Positions 48,644 through 56,191 of a stretch of DNA of 64,000 bases are shown here, piece by piece. The stretch's first letter is position 1; every line of letters starts with the position of its first letter. The notes below the pieces were generated by a model. The model did not search any database. It was not told the origin of the DNA and saw nothing but the letters and a program-made list of their open reading frames with translations. A program made the translations under genes and the position numbers. Source of the DNA: a virus; IMG/VR virus record IMGVR_UViG_3300005532_000007, positions 24,173 through 88,172 of that record; one strand, given 5' to 3'.

Positions 48644-48666
48644 TGTACATCGCGTCTTTGTGTACA
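48644..48666. promoter_or_regulatory. paired TGTACA operator
   Basis: TGTACA occurs at 48644-48649 and 48661-48666, 17 bases apart, directly upstream of the antitoxin-like gene. Its ATG follows the second copy by 11 bases, so the repeats probably overlap the promoter and may be its autoregulatory site. Confidence 0.5.
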
Positions 48667-48676
48667 CTAAGGTTTT

Positions 48677-48940
48677 ATGAGCATCGCGACGATCCCCTAC
48701 ACTGACGCCGTGCCAGCCGACATGAGCGCCGACGACATCGGCATCGCCGAGGCCCGAAGCAACCTCACCGAGGTCGTGGCGAACGTTCGTCTGCTGCGTC
48801 GAGCGAAATACCTCACGAACCGATCGCGTCGCGTCGCGTCGGTCGTTCCTGTCGAGCTCTCCGAGGCTGCGGATAAGGTTGGCGGCCCCGACGAGGCGAC
48901 TGAGATCCTGCTCGCGGCTTTCGAGGCCCGGAAGCGCTGA
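48677..48940 (+). CDS. Phd/YefM-like antitoxin-type protein
   Basis: 87 residues. The core IGIAEARSNLTEVVANVRLLRRAKYLTNRSRRVASVVPVELSEAADK follows the Phd/YefM pattern (A-R-x-N-L ... RR ... V-A-V-V). No toxin gene (for example Doc or YoeB) is adjacent, so it is an orphan antitoxin or stand-alone DNA-binding regulator. TGTACA repeats upstream suggest autorepression. Confidence 0.6.
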   Translation: MSIATIPYTDAVPADMSADDIGIAEARSNLTEVVANVRLLRRAKYLTNRSRRVASVVPVELSEAADKVGGPDEATEILLAAFEARKR

Positions 48941-48948
48941 ACGTCGCG

Positions 48949-49263
48949 TCACGGTTCACCGTCCGGCACGCCGAACGCCACCCGCGCGCACTCCACACCC
49001 GGCCGCGCGAACCGGATCGCCGACCACACCTCGCGGCCACTCCCCCGCGCCACGGCCCGTTCCTGCACAAGCCAGAACCGCGCCCCGCGCTTCACCAGCT
49101 CCCAGTCGTCCGGCGCGAGCCACGACCCGCTAAACGAGCGTTCCTCGGCCAGCCCGACCTGCGCGTCCAACAGCAGCTCGTCACCGCCCCACACGGTGGT
49201 GACGGTGCCGGTTTCGACGAACCGGGCGGTGACCTCTTCGCCGTCACGCAGCCACGACTTCAC
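48949..49263 (-). CDS. hypothetical protein
   Basis: 104 residues, beta-rich (EEVTARFVETGTVTTVWGGDELLLDAQVGLAEERSFSGSWLAPDDWELV). Converges on the antitoxin-like gene. Last gene of the long leftward early operon. Unknown. Confidence 0.45.
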   Translation of the reverse strand: MKSWLRDGEEVTARFVETGTVTTVWGGDELLLDAQVGLAEERSFSGSWLAPDDWELVKRGARFWLVQERAVARGSGREVWSAIRFARPGVECARVAFGVPDGEP

Positions 49264-49691
49264 GAGAGCTCACCGGCCTCGGGCTTGACTGCGCTCGCAC
49301 CGAACAGCCACGTCTCTGACTCGCCATCAAGCCGAACACTGCGGCAGCCCTCACCGCATTCCACGAGCACGCCAACACGCCCGTGATTCGGACTGACACC
49401 GGGCGCATAGATCCGCACCCGATCGCCCGGCTCAAGCGCCTCGCTCGCCGCAAGAACCTGTTCCTGCGCCTTGATCCGTTCGGCCTGCTGTGCGCAGTAC
49501 TTGCACGTCGGAAGCGCCGCAGCCTTCTCGTGCTCGGCTTGCGAGCCCGTGCCGAGCCACGGCGTGTGCCAGATCGGCGACAAGCCGCACAGCGCGGACG
49601 CCCAGCTATCTGGTCTCTGTCGGATATCGAGCAGATGGGCGCGTTTCCCTGTGATCGTGTAGACGCGGGTCTCGGGCGCGGTCGCGGTCAT
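49260..49691 (-). CDS. hypothetical protein
   Basis: 143 residues with a middle CxxC (LPTCKYCAQQAERIKAQEQ) and a C-terminal beta-like domain (GDRVRIYAPGVSPNHGRVGVLVECGEGCRSVRLDG), reminiscent of SH3/KOW folds. Overlaps the PhoB-type gene stop. Unknown. Confidence 0.5.
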   Translation of the reverse strand: MTATAPETRVYTITGKRAHLLDIRQRPDSWASALCGLSPIWHTPWLGTGSQAEHEKAAALPTCKYCAQQAERIKAQEQVLAASEALEPGDRVRIYAPGVSPNHGRVGVLVECGEGCRSVRLDGESETWLFGASAVKPEAGELS

Positions 49692-50491
49692 GATGCGCCT
49701 GCCGGCGCATCGCGTAGCACGTAGCCCGCGCTACGCACCGTCCAAATCAGCCGCGACCCACCCCGCGCCTCCAACTTCCGCCGCAGATAACCCACATACA
49801 CCTGCGGCGAATTCGACCGCGGACCCTGCATGTGACCCCACACCTCACGGTCCATATCGGCCGTGGAAATGACCCGGCCCGGGTTGCGCAGGAACAAAGC
49901 GAGGAGCTCGGCCTCAGTCCGGCTCAGGTGTATGGTGCGTCCGCTGCGGGTCATCTCCCGCAGCTCCGTGTCCAGCACCAGGTCCGCGAACGTCAGCGTC
50001 CGCGACACCGCGCGCTCAGGCAGCTCGCGGTAGGCGCGCGACGGCGCCGGCTGGCCCGTCGCGGCCGCCCACCAGCCCGCACAGACCGCCGCACCCAACG
50101 GCAGACTCGGTGATTCCCCGATCCAACCCGCCGGGCTGTAGCCGCGCGCGGTGCGCTGCAGACCCTGATGGCAGTAGAACACCCCCGCGTCACCCGTCGG
50201 CAGCAGCGGCGAGCCTTCCTCCGGCGACCCCGGCCGGTACGCGCACTCGATACACGGACGCGCCATGACCCCGGGCGGCCGTGGCGCGGGTGTGAGCTCC
50301 GCGTCGCTGTGGCCGCCGCGGTCGTTGGTCAGGCCGATGCCGGCGCAGTGGTAGCAGGGCCCGTCGTCGCCCCAGCGGCCGTCACCGTCGCAGAACGGGC
50401 ACACCCACCGGTACACGACCACCAGGGGCTGCGGTGAGCCCTGCGCCAGCGCGCTGCCACAGACCTGAATCGTCGAGACGGCCTCAACCAC
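49688..50491 (-). CDS. PhoB-type winged-helix regulator fused to Cys-rich N-terminus
   Basis: 267 residues. The C-terminal ~95 residues are an OmpR/PhoB winged helix (LTFADLVLDTELREMTRSGRTIHLSRTEAELLALFLRNPGRVISTADMDREVW ... VYVGYLRRKLEARGG...IWTVRSAGYVL). The N-terminal part has DnaJ-like CPFCDGDGRWGDDGPCYHC, CIECAYRPGS and CHQGLQ. There is no receiver domain. The fusion suggests a DNA-binding protein tuned by metal or redox rather than by phosphorylation. Confidence 0.7.
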   Translation of the reverse strand: MVEAVSTIQVCGSALAQGSPQPLVVVYRWVCPFCDGDGRWGDDGPCYHCAGIGLTNDRGGHSDAELTPAPRPPGVMARPCIECAYRPGSPEEGSPLLPTGDAGVFYCHQGLQRTARGYSPAGWIGESPSLPLGAAVCAGWWAAATGQPAPSRAYRELPERAVSRTLTFADLVLDTELREMTRSGRTIHLSRTEAELLALFLRNPGRVISTADMDREVWGHMQGPRSNSPQVYVGYLRRKLEARGGSRLIWTVRSAGYVLRDAPAGAS

Positions 50492-50762
50492 GCGGCGCCT
50501 CCCCGAGCACCGTACGTGCCAACTTCAACGCCGCCGTCCACGTCGCGACGTTGTCCAGGCGCGGCCCATCGATCTTTACGTGCACGCCATGCGGGCCTTC
50601 GACCACGTTCGGGTACTCGTCGATCTCGTCGGCGATCGCGTGCAGTACCTGCGCGCCGCCGAGCCGCAGTTCAGCGATCTCCTTCGGCGTGATCCGCGTT
50701 TCGGCTTGCTCGCGCAGGCATTCGGCGCCGCGGCGGATCGTGTCGGCGGGAGACTCAGGCAT
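50484..50762 (-). CDS. small hypothetical protein
   Basis: 92 residues, helical (TIRRGAECLREQAETRITPKEIAELRLGGAQVLHAIADEID). Unknown; typical of actinophage early regions. Confidence 0.45.
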   Translation of the reverse strand: MPESPADTIRRGAECLREQAETRITPKEIAELRLGGAQVLHAIADEIDEYPNVVEGPHGVHVKIDGPRLDNVATWTAALKLARTVLGEAPRG

Positions 50763-51372
50763 CGCCAGCCGCCTGAGACTCCTCGTCCGTCGCCAGCCGC
50801 GACGCCACAACCTTGTCCGCGCCACACACCGGGCACGTCAGCGCGTACACGTCGTGCCCGACCGAGAACACCATCACGATCGGCTTGGTGTGGCAGTTGT
50901 AGCAGGACCCGATCATCCGATAGGTCGCCTTGTTGCAGCTTCTGTTCCTGCACGAGCCGTCAACAGTCAGCAACCTGGCGCCGGCGTGGCCGAGCTCCAC
51001 GTCGGCCAGCGCCTGACCCCAGTTGTGGAACCTGACCGCACGATCGTCGATGTACGCGACTGCGGCCAGCTTCCGGTTCGTCACGAACAGGATGTCGCGC
51101 GCATTCCAGAACTCTGGCGAGTCCGGATCGCCGTCAATACGCACGCCGAACCCGAGCGGCACGAGCCACTCGGCGACCTGATGCACGGACCGCGTGGTGA
51201 ACACGAACACCGCATAGCGGGCCAGCAGCGCCCGCAGGCCCTCCACCGCGCCGGGCATCGGCTCGTCGTAGATCGACCCGTCCTGCCAGCCCTTGGAGTA
51301 GCGGTGGATGACGCCGTCGAAGTCCACGCCGACGCTCTGGACGCGGCGGGTTGGCGCGGTCGTTTCCGTCAT
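50755..51372 (-). CDS. HAD-like phosphatase fused to zinc ribbon
   Basis: 205 residues. HAD motifs: GVDFDGVIH (Asp17, Asp19), FVFTTRS, and AYIDDRAVRF near residue 127. This fits a small HAD phosphatase of the phage type that may act on nucleotides or nucleic-acid ends. The last 70 residues form a four-Cys zinc ribbon (CRNRSC ... CYNC ... CPVCGADK). The zinc fusion is unusual; substrate unknown. Confidence 0.7.
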   Translation of the reverse strand: MTETTAPTRRVQSVGVDFDGVIHRYSKGWQDGSIYDEPMPGAVEGLRALLARYAVFVFTTRSVHQVAEWLVPLGFGVRIDGDPDSPEFWNARDILFVTNRKLAAVAYIDDRAVRFHNWGQALADVELGHAGARLLTVDGSCRNRSCNKATYRMIGSCYNCHTKPIVMVFSVGHDVYALTCPVCGADKVVASRLATDEESQAAGDA

Positions 51373-51743
51373 GATTCGGCGCTCCGTTCACGCTGCTGGA
51401 CCTGCTCCTCGACGACGGCCGCGAGCGGGCCAGCGAACCGGCGCCGCAGCTCGTCACGCGCACTGCGCGGGAGCATCCGTGTCCACCACGGCAGCTCCAC
51501 GAAGTCGGCGGCGATGATCGCGCTACCAAGCGCCTCCGTCGAAGCACCCTCGAGGGCTAGGCGCGTACCGCAGGCCTCGTGGAATGCGCGCCGACACACG
51601 ACCTTGTGACCACAGAATGCCCGCCGCGTCCGATCCGGCATGACCGCAACCGAATGACCGGTCGCGCGCACCCGCCGGCCGCAGCGGTAGCAGCGCGGCC
51701 TCACCGGCCGCTCCGGTCCCTGCGCCCGTTCACGCCTCGGCAT
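51369..51743 (-). CDS. Cys-rich basic protein
   Basis: 124 residues. N-terminal CYRCGRRVRATGHSVAVMPDRTRRAFCGHKVVCRRAFHEACG gives a zinc-finger-like array (CxxC ... C ... C), followed by helical LPRSARDELRRRFAGPLAAVVEEQ. Nucleic-acid binding is plausible. Confidence 0.5.
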   Translation of the reverse strand: MPRRERAQGPERPVRPRCYRCGRRVRATGHSVAVMPDRTRRAFCGHKVVCRRAFHEACGTRLALEGASTEALGSAIIAADFVELPWWTRMLPRSARDELRRRFAGPLAAVVEEQVQQRERSAES

Positions 51744-52002
51744 CGGACACCGCCCCGGCCAGCTTCGGCGCACACACCCTGCACGCGCACGACGTCCCGG
51801 TCAGCGCACCCACCTCAACCACCGGCAGATGCGCGGCGTGCGCCTCCTCGGCCGCGGTCCCGGCCCAGCCGTAAATCACCGCGTCACGACACGGCCCACA
51901 ATGGTCGAGCCGGTAGATCTCCACGTGCTCCGGATCGACAGGCCTCGCCCCCGCAGCCAGTGAACCGGCCGCGGGAACGAACGCCTTACCAGCGATGACC
52001 AT
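51730..52002 (-). CDS. small Cys-containing protein
   Basis: 90 residues; CGPCRDAVIYGWAG in the middle and TSCACRVCAPK near the end could form a zinc site. Unknown. Confidence 0.45.
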   Translation of the reverse strand: MVIAGKAFVPAAGSLAAGARPVDPEHVEIYRLDHCGPCRDAVIYGWAGTAAEEAHAAHLPVVEVGALTGTSCACRVCAPKLAGAVSDAEA

Positions 52003-52005
52003 CGT

Positions 52006-52341
52006 TTACTCGCCGGTCGCGCCGTACGAGTCCGTTAACACCGCGAGCGTGTCATCCTCGAGATCCGCCGGCAGCATCGGACGACCCGTACGCTCCTCCA
52101 GCGCCCGCTCCATCAGCCGGTGCGCCGTCTTGCGGTCCTCCGGCCGGATCGGCTCGATCCGCAGCACGCGAACCGTCGGAACGATGTACCCGGTGTCGAC
52201 GTCCGTGGTCACCGACTTGGTGTCGATGACGGCGAGCACGAGGTGCATCTTGTTGGGGTGGTCGGTCAGGTCGTCGAGGATCGACGGTAGGCCGTTCTTC
52301 GATCCGCCGGGCAGGTTCCCGAGCATCTTGATCGCGGACAT
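52006..52341 (-). CDS. hypothetical protein
   Basis: 111 residues. Contains KNGLPSILDDLTDHPNKMHLVLAVIDTKSVTTDVDTGYIVPTVRVLRIEPIRPEDRKTAHRLMERALEERTG, a pattern I associate with small proteins of actinophage early regions. No function assigned. Confidence 0.5.
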   Translation of the reverse strand: MSAIKMLGNLPGGSKNGLPSILDDLTDHPNKMHLVLAVIDTKSVTTDVDTGYIVPTVRVLRIEPIRPEDRKTAHRLMERALEERTGRPMLPADLEDDTLAVLTDSYGATGE

Positions 52342-52359
52342 TGCTCCCCCTTCTGAGGG

Positions 52360-52587
52360 CTAGTGGTTTCTCTCGTGCGGGCATTCGCACCCGGGCGGGT
52401 GCGGCCGCGGGTCGTCACCACGGCGCGCGAGGTTCGCGAACAGCAATGTGACGAGCGCGAGCATCAGGGCCAGCGAGAAGCCGGCCAGCAGGAGCGGGTG
52501 GTGCGTTTTCGCCGTGTACACGCACCCGCATGCGGACAGCGCCGAGGCAACTTGGGCGATCCGGGCGGCGATCAGCGGGGCGTTCAC
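52360..52587 (-). CDS. small membrane protein with CxC tail
   Basis: 75 residues from a GTG. One or two hydrophobic helices (ARIAQVASALSACGCVY, PLLLAGFSLALMLALVTLLFANLA) and a C-terminal HPPGCECPHE. Unknown. Confidence 0.45.
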   Translation of the reverse strand: MNAPLIAARIAQVASALSACGCVYTAKTHHPLLLAGFSLALMLALVTLLFANLARRGDDPRPHPPGCECPHERNH

Positions 52588-53042
52588 GTGGCCTCACCGG
52601 CCCGCACCACCAGATCAGCGAGCACCACCGCGAGAGCCGCAAGCCCTTGACGATCCAGATCGCACAGCGCCGCCGAAACAGCCTGTGCATCCTCGTCCTG
52701 GACCGCTTCGACCAGCTCCATGGCGCGATCCCACGCGGCAGCCGCCAACACGTTCTTCTCCGCGTCCGAGACGGCGCGACGGGCACGCGTGATCGCCGCG
52801 TCCACCCCGGCCCGCTGCCGGAACCCGAGCCCCTTGGCGACGACCTCGCGATCCATGCCGTGCGTGTCCGCGATGGAGATCACGACGCCGCGTTCCATTG
52901 CGGTCAGCGCGACCGGGCAGCCGGAGAGTGCGCGCCGGATCGCGGTGGCGTCGATCAGTTCGACTTCGCGTTCGTGTGCGTCGCGCGTTGGGGTCGAGGT
53001 CCCGGACATGCCGAGTTCGGGTGAGCGTCGGGCGGCCATCAC
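52584..53042 (-). CDS. sigma-region-4-like HTH protein
   Basis: 152 residues from a GTG overlapping the RusA stop. Contains CPVALTAMERGVVISIADTHGMDREVVAKGLGFRQRAGVDAAITRARRAVSD, a plausible helix-turn-helix of sigma-region-4 type, flanked by helices. Regulatory role possible. Confidence 0.45.
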   Translation of the reverse strand: MMAARRSPELGMSGTSTPTRDAHEREVELIDATAIRRALSGCPVALTAMERGVVISIADTHGMDREVVAKGLGFRQRAGVDAAITRARRAVSDAEKNVLAAAAWDRAMELVEAVQDEDAQAVSAALCDLDRQGLAALAVVLADLVVRAGEAT

Positions 53043-53638
53043 AGCACCGTCTCCGTCAGCGGCCATACGCGGATCACCGCGCCGGGCCGATCCAGAACAT
53101 CGGTCGCGGGGTGTCCCGCGTAGTACTTCGCGAGCCGCGTGTATTCGACGACCCGGGCGTCATCGGTCCAGATCACGCCGGTCAGAGCGTCTTCCGTGGC
53201 ACGCAGCAGCTTGGACAAGTCAGGCGTCGAAGCAGGCCGCCAGCGCAGCGCCTTGGACCAGCGCACGCCTTTCGGCCACCAGCTCGGCCGGCTCGCGGGT
53301 TGCTCGCGCATCGTGAACACGATCGATGCGGCGAGCGGCCCATCCAGCAGCGCCGGGCGCTGCGGAGTGGCCTCCACGACTTCGAGCGCAGCGGCCTTCA
53401 CGTCCGCGCGCCACGGCTTGACGCGCTTCGACATCTCGATCATCACGCCGTTGCCGACGTTCCTCTTCGAGCCCTGTGGCGCGGGCTGCCCGTAGACGGT
53501 GATGACGATGGTGTCCCGCTCCGGCCGGGCTTCGGCAGCCTGAGCCGGTGCGGTGGCGTCAGACGTGGCACCGGCCGGAGCGGGGTTCTGTACGGGCGCG
53601 GTGTCGAACAGTGCGCCCTGGTCCGTGGTCGTCGTCAT
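53039..53638 (-). CDS. rusA: RusA-type Holliday junction resolvase
   Basis: 199 residues. The RusA signature is present: IVITVYGQPAPQGSKRN, then ASTPDLSKLLRATEDALTGVIWTDDARVV with Asp140, Lys143, Asp150 and the Asp159-Asp160 pair. The enzyme resolves Holliday junctions during phage replication and recombination. It lies with the ERF, YqaJ and exonuclease genes in the same leftward operon. A disordered 40-residue N-terminus precedes the domain. Confidence 0.85.
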   Translation of the reverse strand: MTTTTDQGALFDTAPVQNPAPAGATSDATAPAQAAEARPERDTIVITVYGQPAPQGSKRNVGNGVMIEMSKRVKPWRADVKAAALEVVEATPQRPALLDGPLAASIVFTMREQPASRPSWWPKGVRWSKALRWRPASTPDLSKLLRATEDALTGVIWTDDARVVEYTRLAKYYAGHPATDVLDRPGAVIRVWPLTETVL

Positions 53639-53898
53639 GAGGCACGCCCCGACCTAGCTGTGATCGCCTCAGCGAGGCACCGCGGGCACAGTGGATTGCC
53701 GCCCGGGCCGTACTTGCGGCACCGCGCCGTGCAGCTTGAGCAGGGTCCGAACGCGGTGGCGGACCACACCGCGCGCGGGTTCTCGTAGCTCGGGAACTCC
53801 TGGCTGGAGTAGTTGACGCGGACGGCTGGACGCCAACCGAACGAGACCGGCGCCTCATCCACGGCCGCCGCGGGCACCTCGATCGTCGGGGCGCTCAC
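53635..53898 (-). CDS. small Cys-rich protein
   Basis: 87 residues; C-terminal CSSCTARCRKYGPGGNPLCPRC forms a likely zinc ribbon. Between RusA and DUF5131 genes, overlapping both. Unknown. Confidence 0.5.
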   Translation of the reverse strand: MSAPTIEVPAAAVDEAPVSFGWRPAVRVNYSSQEFPSYENPRAVWSATAFGPCSSCTARCRKYGPGGNPLCPRCLAEAITARSGRAS

Positions 53899-54806
53899 GC
53901 TGGCACCCCCAGCGAGCCTGCGGCAGACGAGACGAGCTCGCCCTCAACCACCCGCGGATACTGCCGAACACGCAGATCCAACGGCCACTCAGACGGCTCG
54001 CCGCCCTTCGGATCCACCGACCGATGCACCCGAGCCCACGGCGTTCCGAGCTGCTTGACATACACCGGAACCCCGGCATCACGGCACTGCGACACCAGCG
54101 ACCGCGCCCAGTCGAGATCCATCGCCCGCGGCGCGGAACCGACACCCGACTCACCGCCCACAACGACCCAGTCCAACCGCGGGTTATCCCCAAGCCAGCG
54201 GTCCGCCAGCCGCACCGCCGAAAGCAACGGCTCCGCCGAGATCCACCGCACATGCGCCGGCGTCGACAAGAGCGCCTCAATCCGCAGCGTCGCGTGCGGC
54301 TGGTCCTCCGTGCTGACACCGAGCCACACGTTGCGCAGCGGCCACCAGCCGTCACCGTGCTCGGCGTCGAACATGGCGAGCGACGTACCTGTCTGCGCGA
54401 CGTAGGCGGACCGGACGGCGGCCTGGAACCGGGGCGAGGACAGCAGGGCGCGCATGCGCCCGTGCCGCTTGGTGAGGATCTGATACGAATGCTGCGGGGT
54501 GCGCAGCATTACCGCGAACGCCCGCGCCACGAGATCCACGGGCACCTGCTTGTGGAACAAGTCCGAGAGGCTGTTCACGAACACGCGCCGCGGCTTGCGC
54601 CACGTGGTGGGCAGCTCGAGCTTGTGCGGCATCAGGATGATGCGCGTGGAGCCGCCGATCGCCTTGGAGTCGAAGAAGTTGCGCTGCTGCCTGAACGGCG
54701 GCTGCTTGTCGATGTAGCAATTGACGCAGCCTTCCGAGACGCGTGTACACCCGTGGACGAAGTTCCACGACGCATCCGTCCATTGAATAAGACTGTTGTC
54801 GCTCAT
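53895..54806 (-). CDS. DUF5131 (phage Gp37/Gp68) family protein
   Basis: 303 residues from an ATG overlapping the alpha-CTD-like gene stop. Family signature: SLIQWTDASWNFVHGCTRVSEGCVNCYI, then FVNSLSDLFHKQVP, then NVWLGVSTEDQ and WVVVGGESG...ARSLVSQCRDAGVPVYVKQLG. Cys20, Cys27 and Cys30 (C-x6-C-x2-C) suggest a radical-SAM-like Fe-S site. The family is frequent in phages; the chemistry is not established. Confidence 0.8.
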   Translation of the reverse strand: MSDNSLIQWTDASWNFVHGCTRVSEGCVNCYIDKQPPFRQQRNFFDSKAIGGSTRIILMPHKLELPTTWRKPRRVFVNSLSDLFHKQVPVDLVARAFAVMLRTPQHSYQILTKRHGRMRALLSSPRFQAAVRSAYVAQTGTSLAMFDAEHGDGWWPLRNVWLGVSTEDQPHATLRIEALLSTPAHVRWISAEPLLSAVRLADRWLGDNPRLDWVVVGGESGVGSAPRAMDLDWARSLVSQCRDAGVPVYVKQLGTPWARVHRSVDPKGGEPSEWPLDLRVRQYPRVVEGELVSSAAGSLGVPA

Positions 54807-55089
54807 GTCGGCTGTCCCCCACGGAAAGCGAAATCTGAAAACGGCGCGCACTCGGCGGCCGGCGTCGGGACGTGCTCGCGCACCCGCGCCAGGCAGCCGA
54901 CGCCGAAGTTCTCGAACTCCAGCAGCCGCGCGTCCGGATCCGCGCGAGCTGCGCACGCGTGGTGATGTCCTCGCGCGCGAGGACGTTGCGGGCCTGGTGG
55001 CCGAGCCGGTCGTGCCCGAGCAGGTCGTCCAGTTCGGTCGGGTACTCGCGGCAGGACAGGTCGCGACACTCACCGCGCTGGGGGCTCAC
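54803..55089 (-). CDS. RNA polymerase alpha-CTD-like protein, frameshifted
   Basis: Begins with a GTG overlapping the upstream stop and ends overlapping the DUF5131 start, so both ends fit one gene, yet the interval is 287 bases (not a multiple of three). The first frame gives LDDLLGHDRLGHQARNVLAREDITTRAQLA and the second continues ADPDARLLEFENFGVGCLARVREH. Together they match the helix-hairpin-helix alpha C-terminal domain of RNA polymerase. The switch (-1) lies near 54940-54948 in TCGCGCGGATCC. It may be a mutation, a sequencing error or programmed frameshifting. Confidence 0.6.
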
Positions 55090-55382
55090 CGGCCCGCTCC
55101 CTTGCGGTCGTTCTGCGCGAGCCGGTCGATCCAGTGCTGCAGCCCGGCGAGCTCGGTCGCGTGCCGGTATTCGCACATGTATGCGATCGTGACCGGGTCC
55201 ATGTTGTCGATCAGCCGCACTCGGGATTCGCGCGCGGCGCGGCACGTGTCCGACACCGGGATGCGGCGGCTGCGTGCACGGCGATCCCGCGTCGTCACGT
55301 AAATCTGGGACAGGGCGATCGCCAGCGAGGCCGCGAGCAGCACGATAACGATCACGGTCGTGGTCAGGTCAGCCGTGTTCAC
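55086..55382 (-). CDS. small single-TM protein
   Basis: 98 residues from a GTG overlapping the exonuclease stop. One N-terminal membrane helix (TTVIVIVLLAASLAIALSQIYV), then basic residues and a soluble part (SRVRLIDNMDPVTIAYMCEYRHATELAGLQHWIDRLAQNDR). Unknown. Confidence 0.5.
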   Translation of the reverse strand: MNTADLTTTVIVIVLLAASLAIALSQIYVTTRDRRARSRRIPVSDTCRAARESRVRLIDNMDPVTIAYMCEYRHATELAGLQHWIDRLAQNDRKGAGR

Positions 55383-56191
55383 GACGCACCGTTCCCACTG
55401 AACGGCTTCAGCGGCCAGCACCGGTCAATCACCGCGGCCGGATCCGATCGGCGCAGATACGCCTCGAAGCTCTCAGCCCACTGCGCATGCCAGCGCTGCT
55501 GAAGCGTGAACAACTCCTCCAGCGACACCCCGGCCAGCGCGTCGAACCGCGCGCCGCCATCCCGCAGCCGCCACACCCAATCCGGACGCCGCTGCGCAGG
55601 ACGATGCGCGATATCACCCATCAGCCAGGCCACGCGCACCGACTGCATCGCGTCGTAGTCGGCGCCGTGCGCCTGCTCCTCATCCCACGTCAAGCCGTAC
55701 GTCTCGGCCGTGGTGCGCATCTGGTACGGGCCCTGCGTCGCCGAGACACGGCGGCGGAACGGCGCGGTGTGCCGGTCGATCACCATCGTGTCGATCACGC
55801 GGGCGAGCGGCTGCCCGCACACGTCCTCCAGCGAACCGAGGCCCTTGCGGCGGCATTCACGGTCCAGGACGCACAAGTCGAAGCCGATGTTGTGCCCGAC
55901 CAGGGGAATACCCGCCCGAACGTGCTCGGCGACCGCGGTCGCGATCTCGAGCACGCCGGTTTTCGCGTCCATGCCGTGCTCGGCGGCATATTCGTCGGTG
56001 ATGCCGTGGATCGCGATCGCTTCCGGGTTCATCGGGATCCCGGGGTTGAGCAGCCACGTCGCGGGCAGGGTCGGCTTCTCGCCGCCGACGCCGATCAGTG
56101 CGCAGGTGACGATGAGCGCGGTCTCAGGGTCTTTGTCGGTGGTCTCGAAGTCGAAGCCGGCCATCCGGCCCAGGTGCCATGGGGTGTTCAT
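55379..56191 (-). CDS. DnaQ-like 3'-5' exonuclease
   Basis: 270 residues. DEDDh motifs: GFDFETT (Asp14, Glu16), GHNIGFDLCVLD (Asp near 105) and HGADYDAMQSVRVAWL (His and Asp near 173-178). The enzyme degrades single-stranded DNA 3' ends. It sits with ERF, YqaJ and RusA, forming a recombination/replication set, and overlaps the ERF stop (ATGA). Confidence 0.8.
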   Translation of the reverse strand: MNTPWHLGRMAGFDFETTDKDPETALIVTCALIGVGGEKPTLPATWLLNPGIPMNPEAIAIHGITDEYAAEHGMDAKTGVLEIATAVAEHVRAGIPLVGHNIGFDLCVLDRECRRKGLGSLEDVCGQPLARVIDTMVIDRHTAPFRRRVSATQGPYQMRTTAETYGLTWDEEQAHGADYDAMQSVRVAWLMGDIAHRPAQRRPDWVWRLRDGGARFDALAGVSLEELFTLQQRWHAQWAESFEAYLRRSDPAAVIDRCWPLKPFSGNGAS

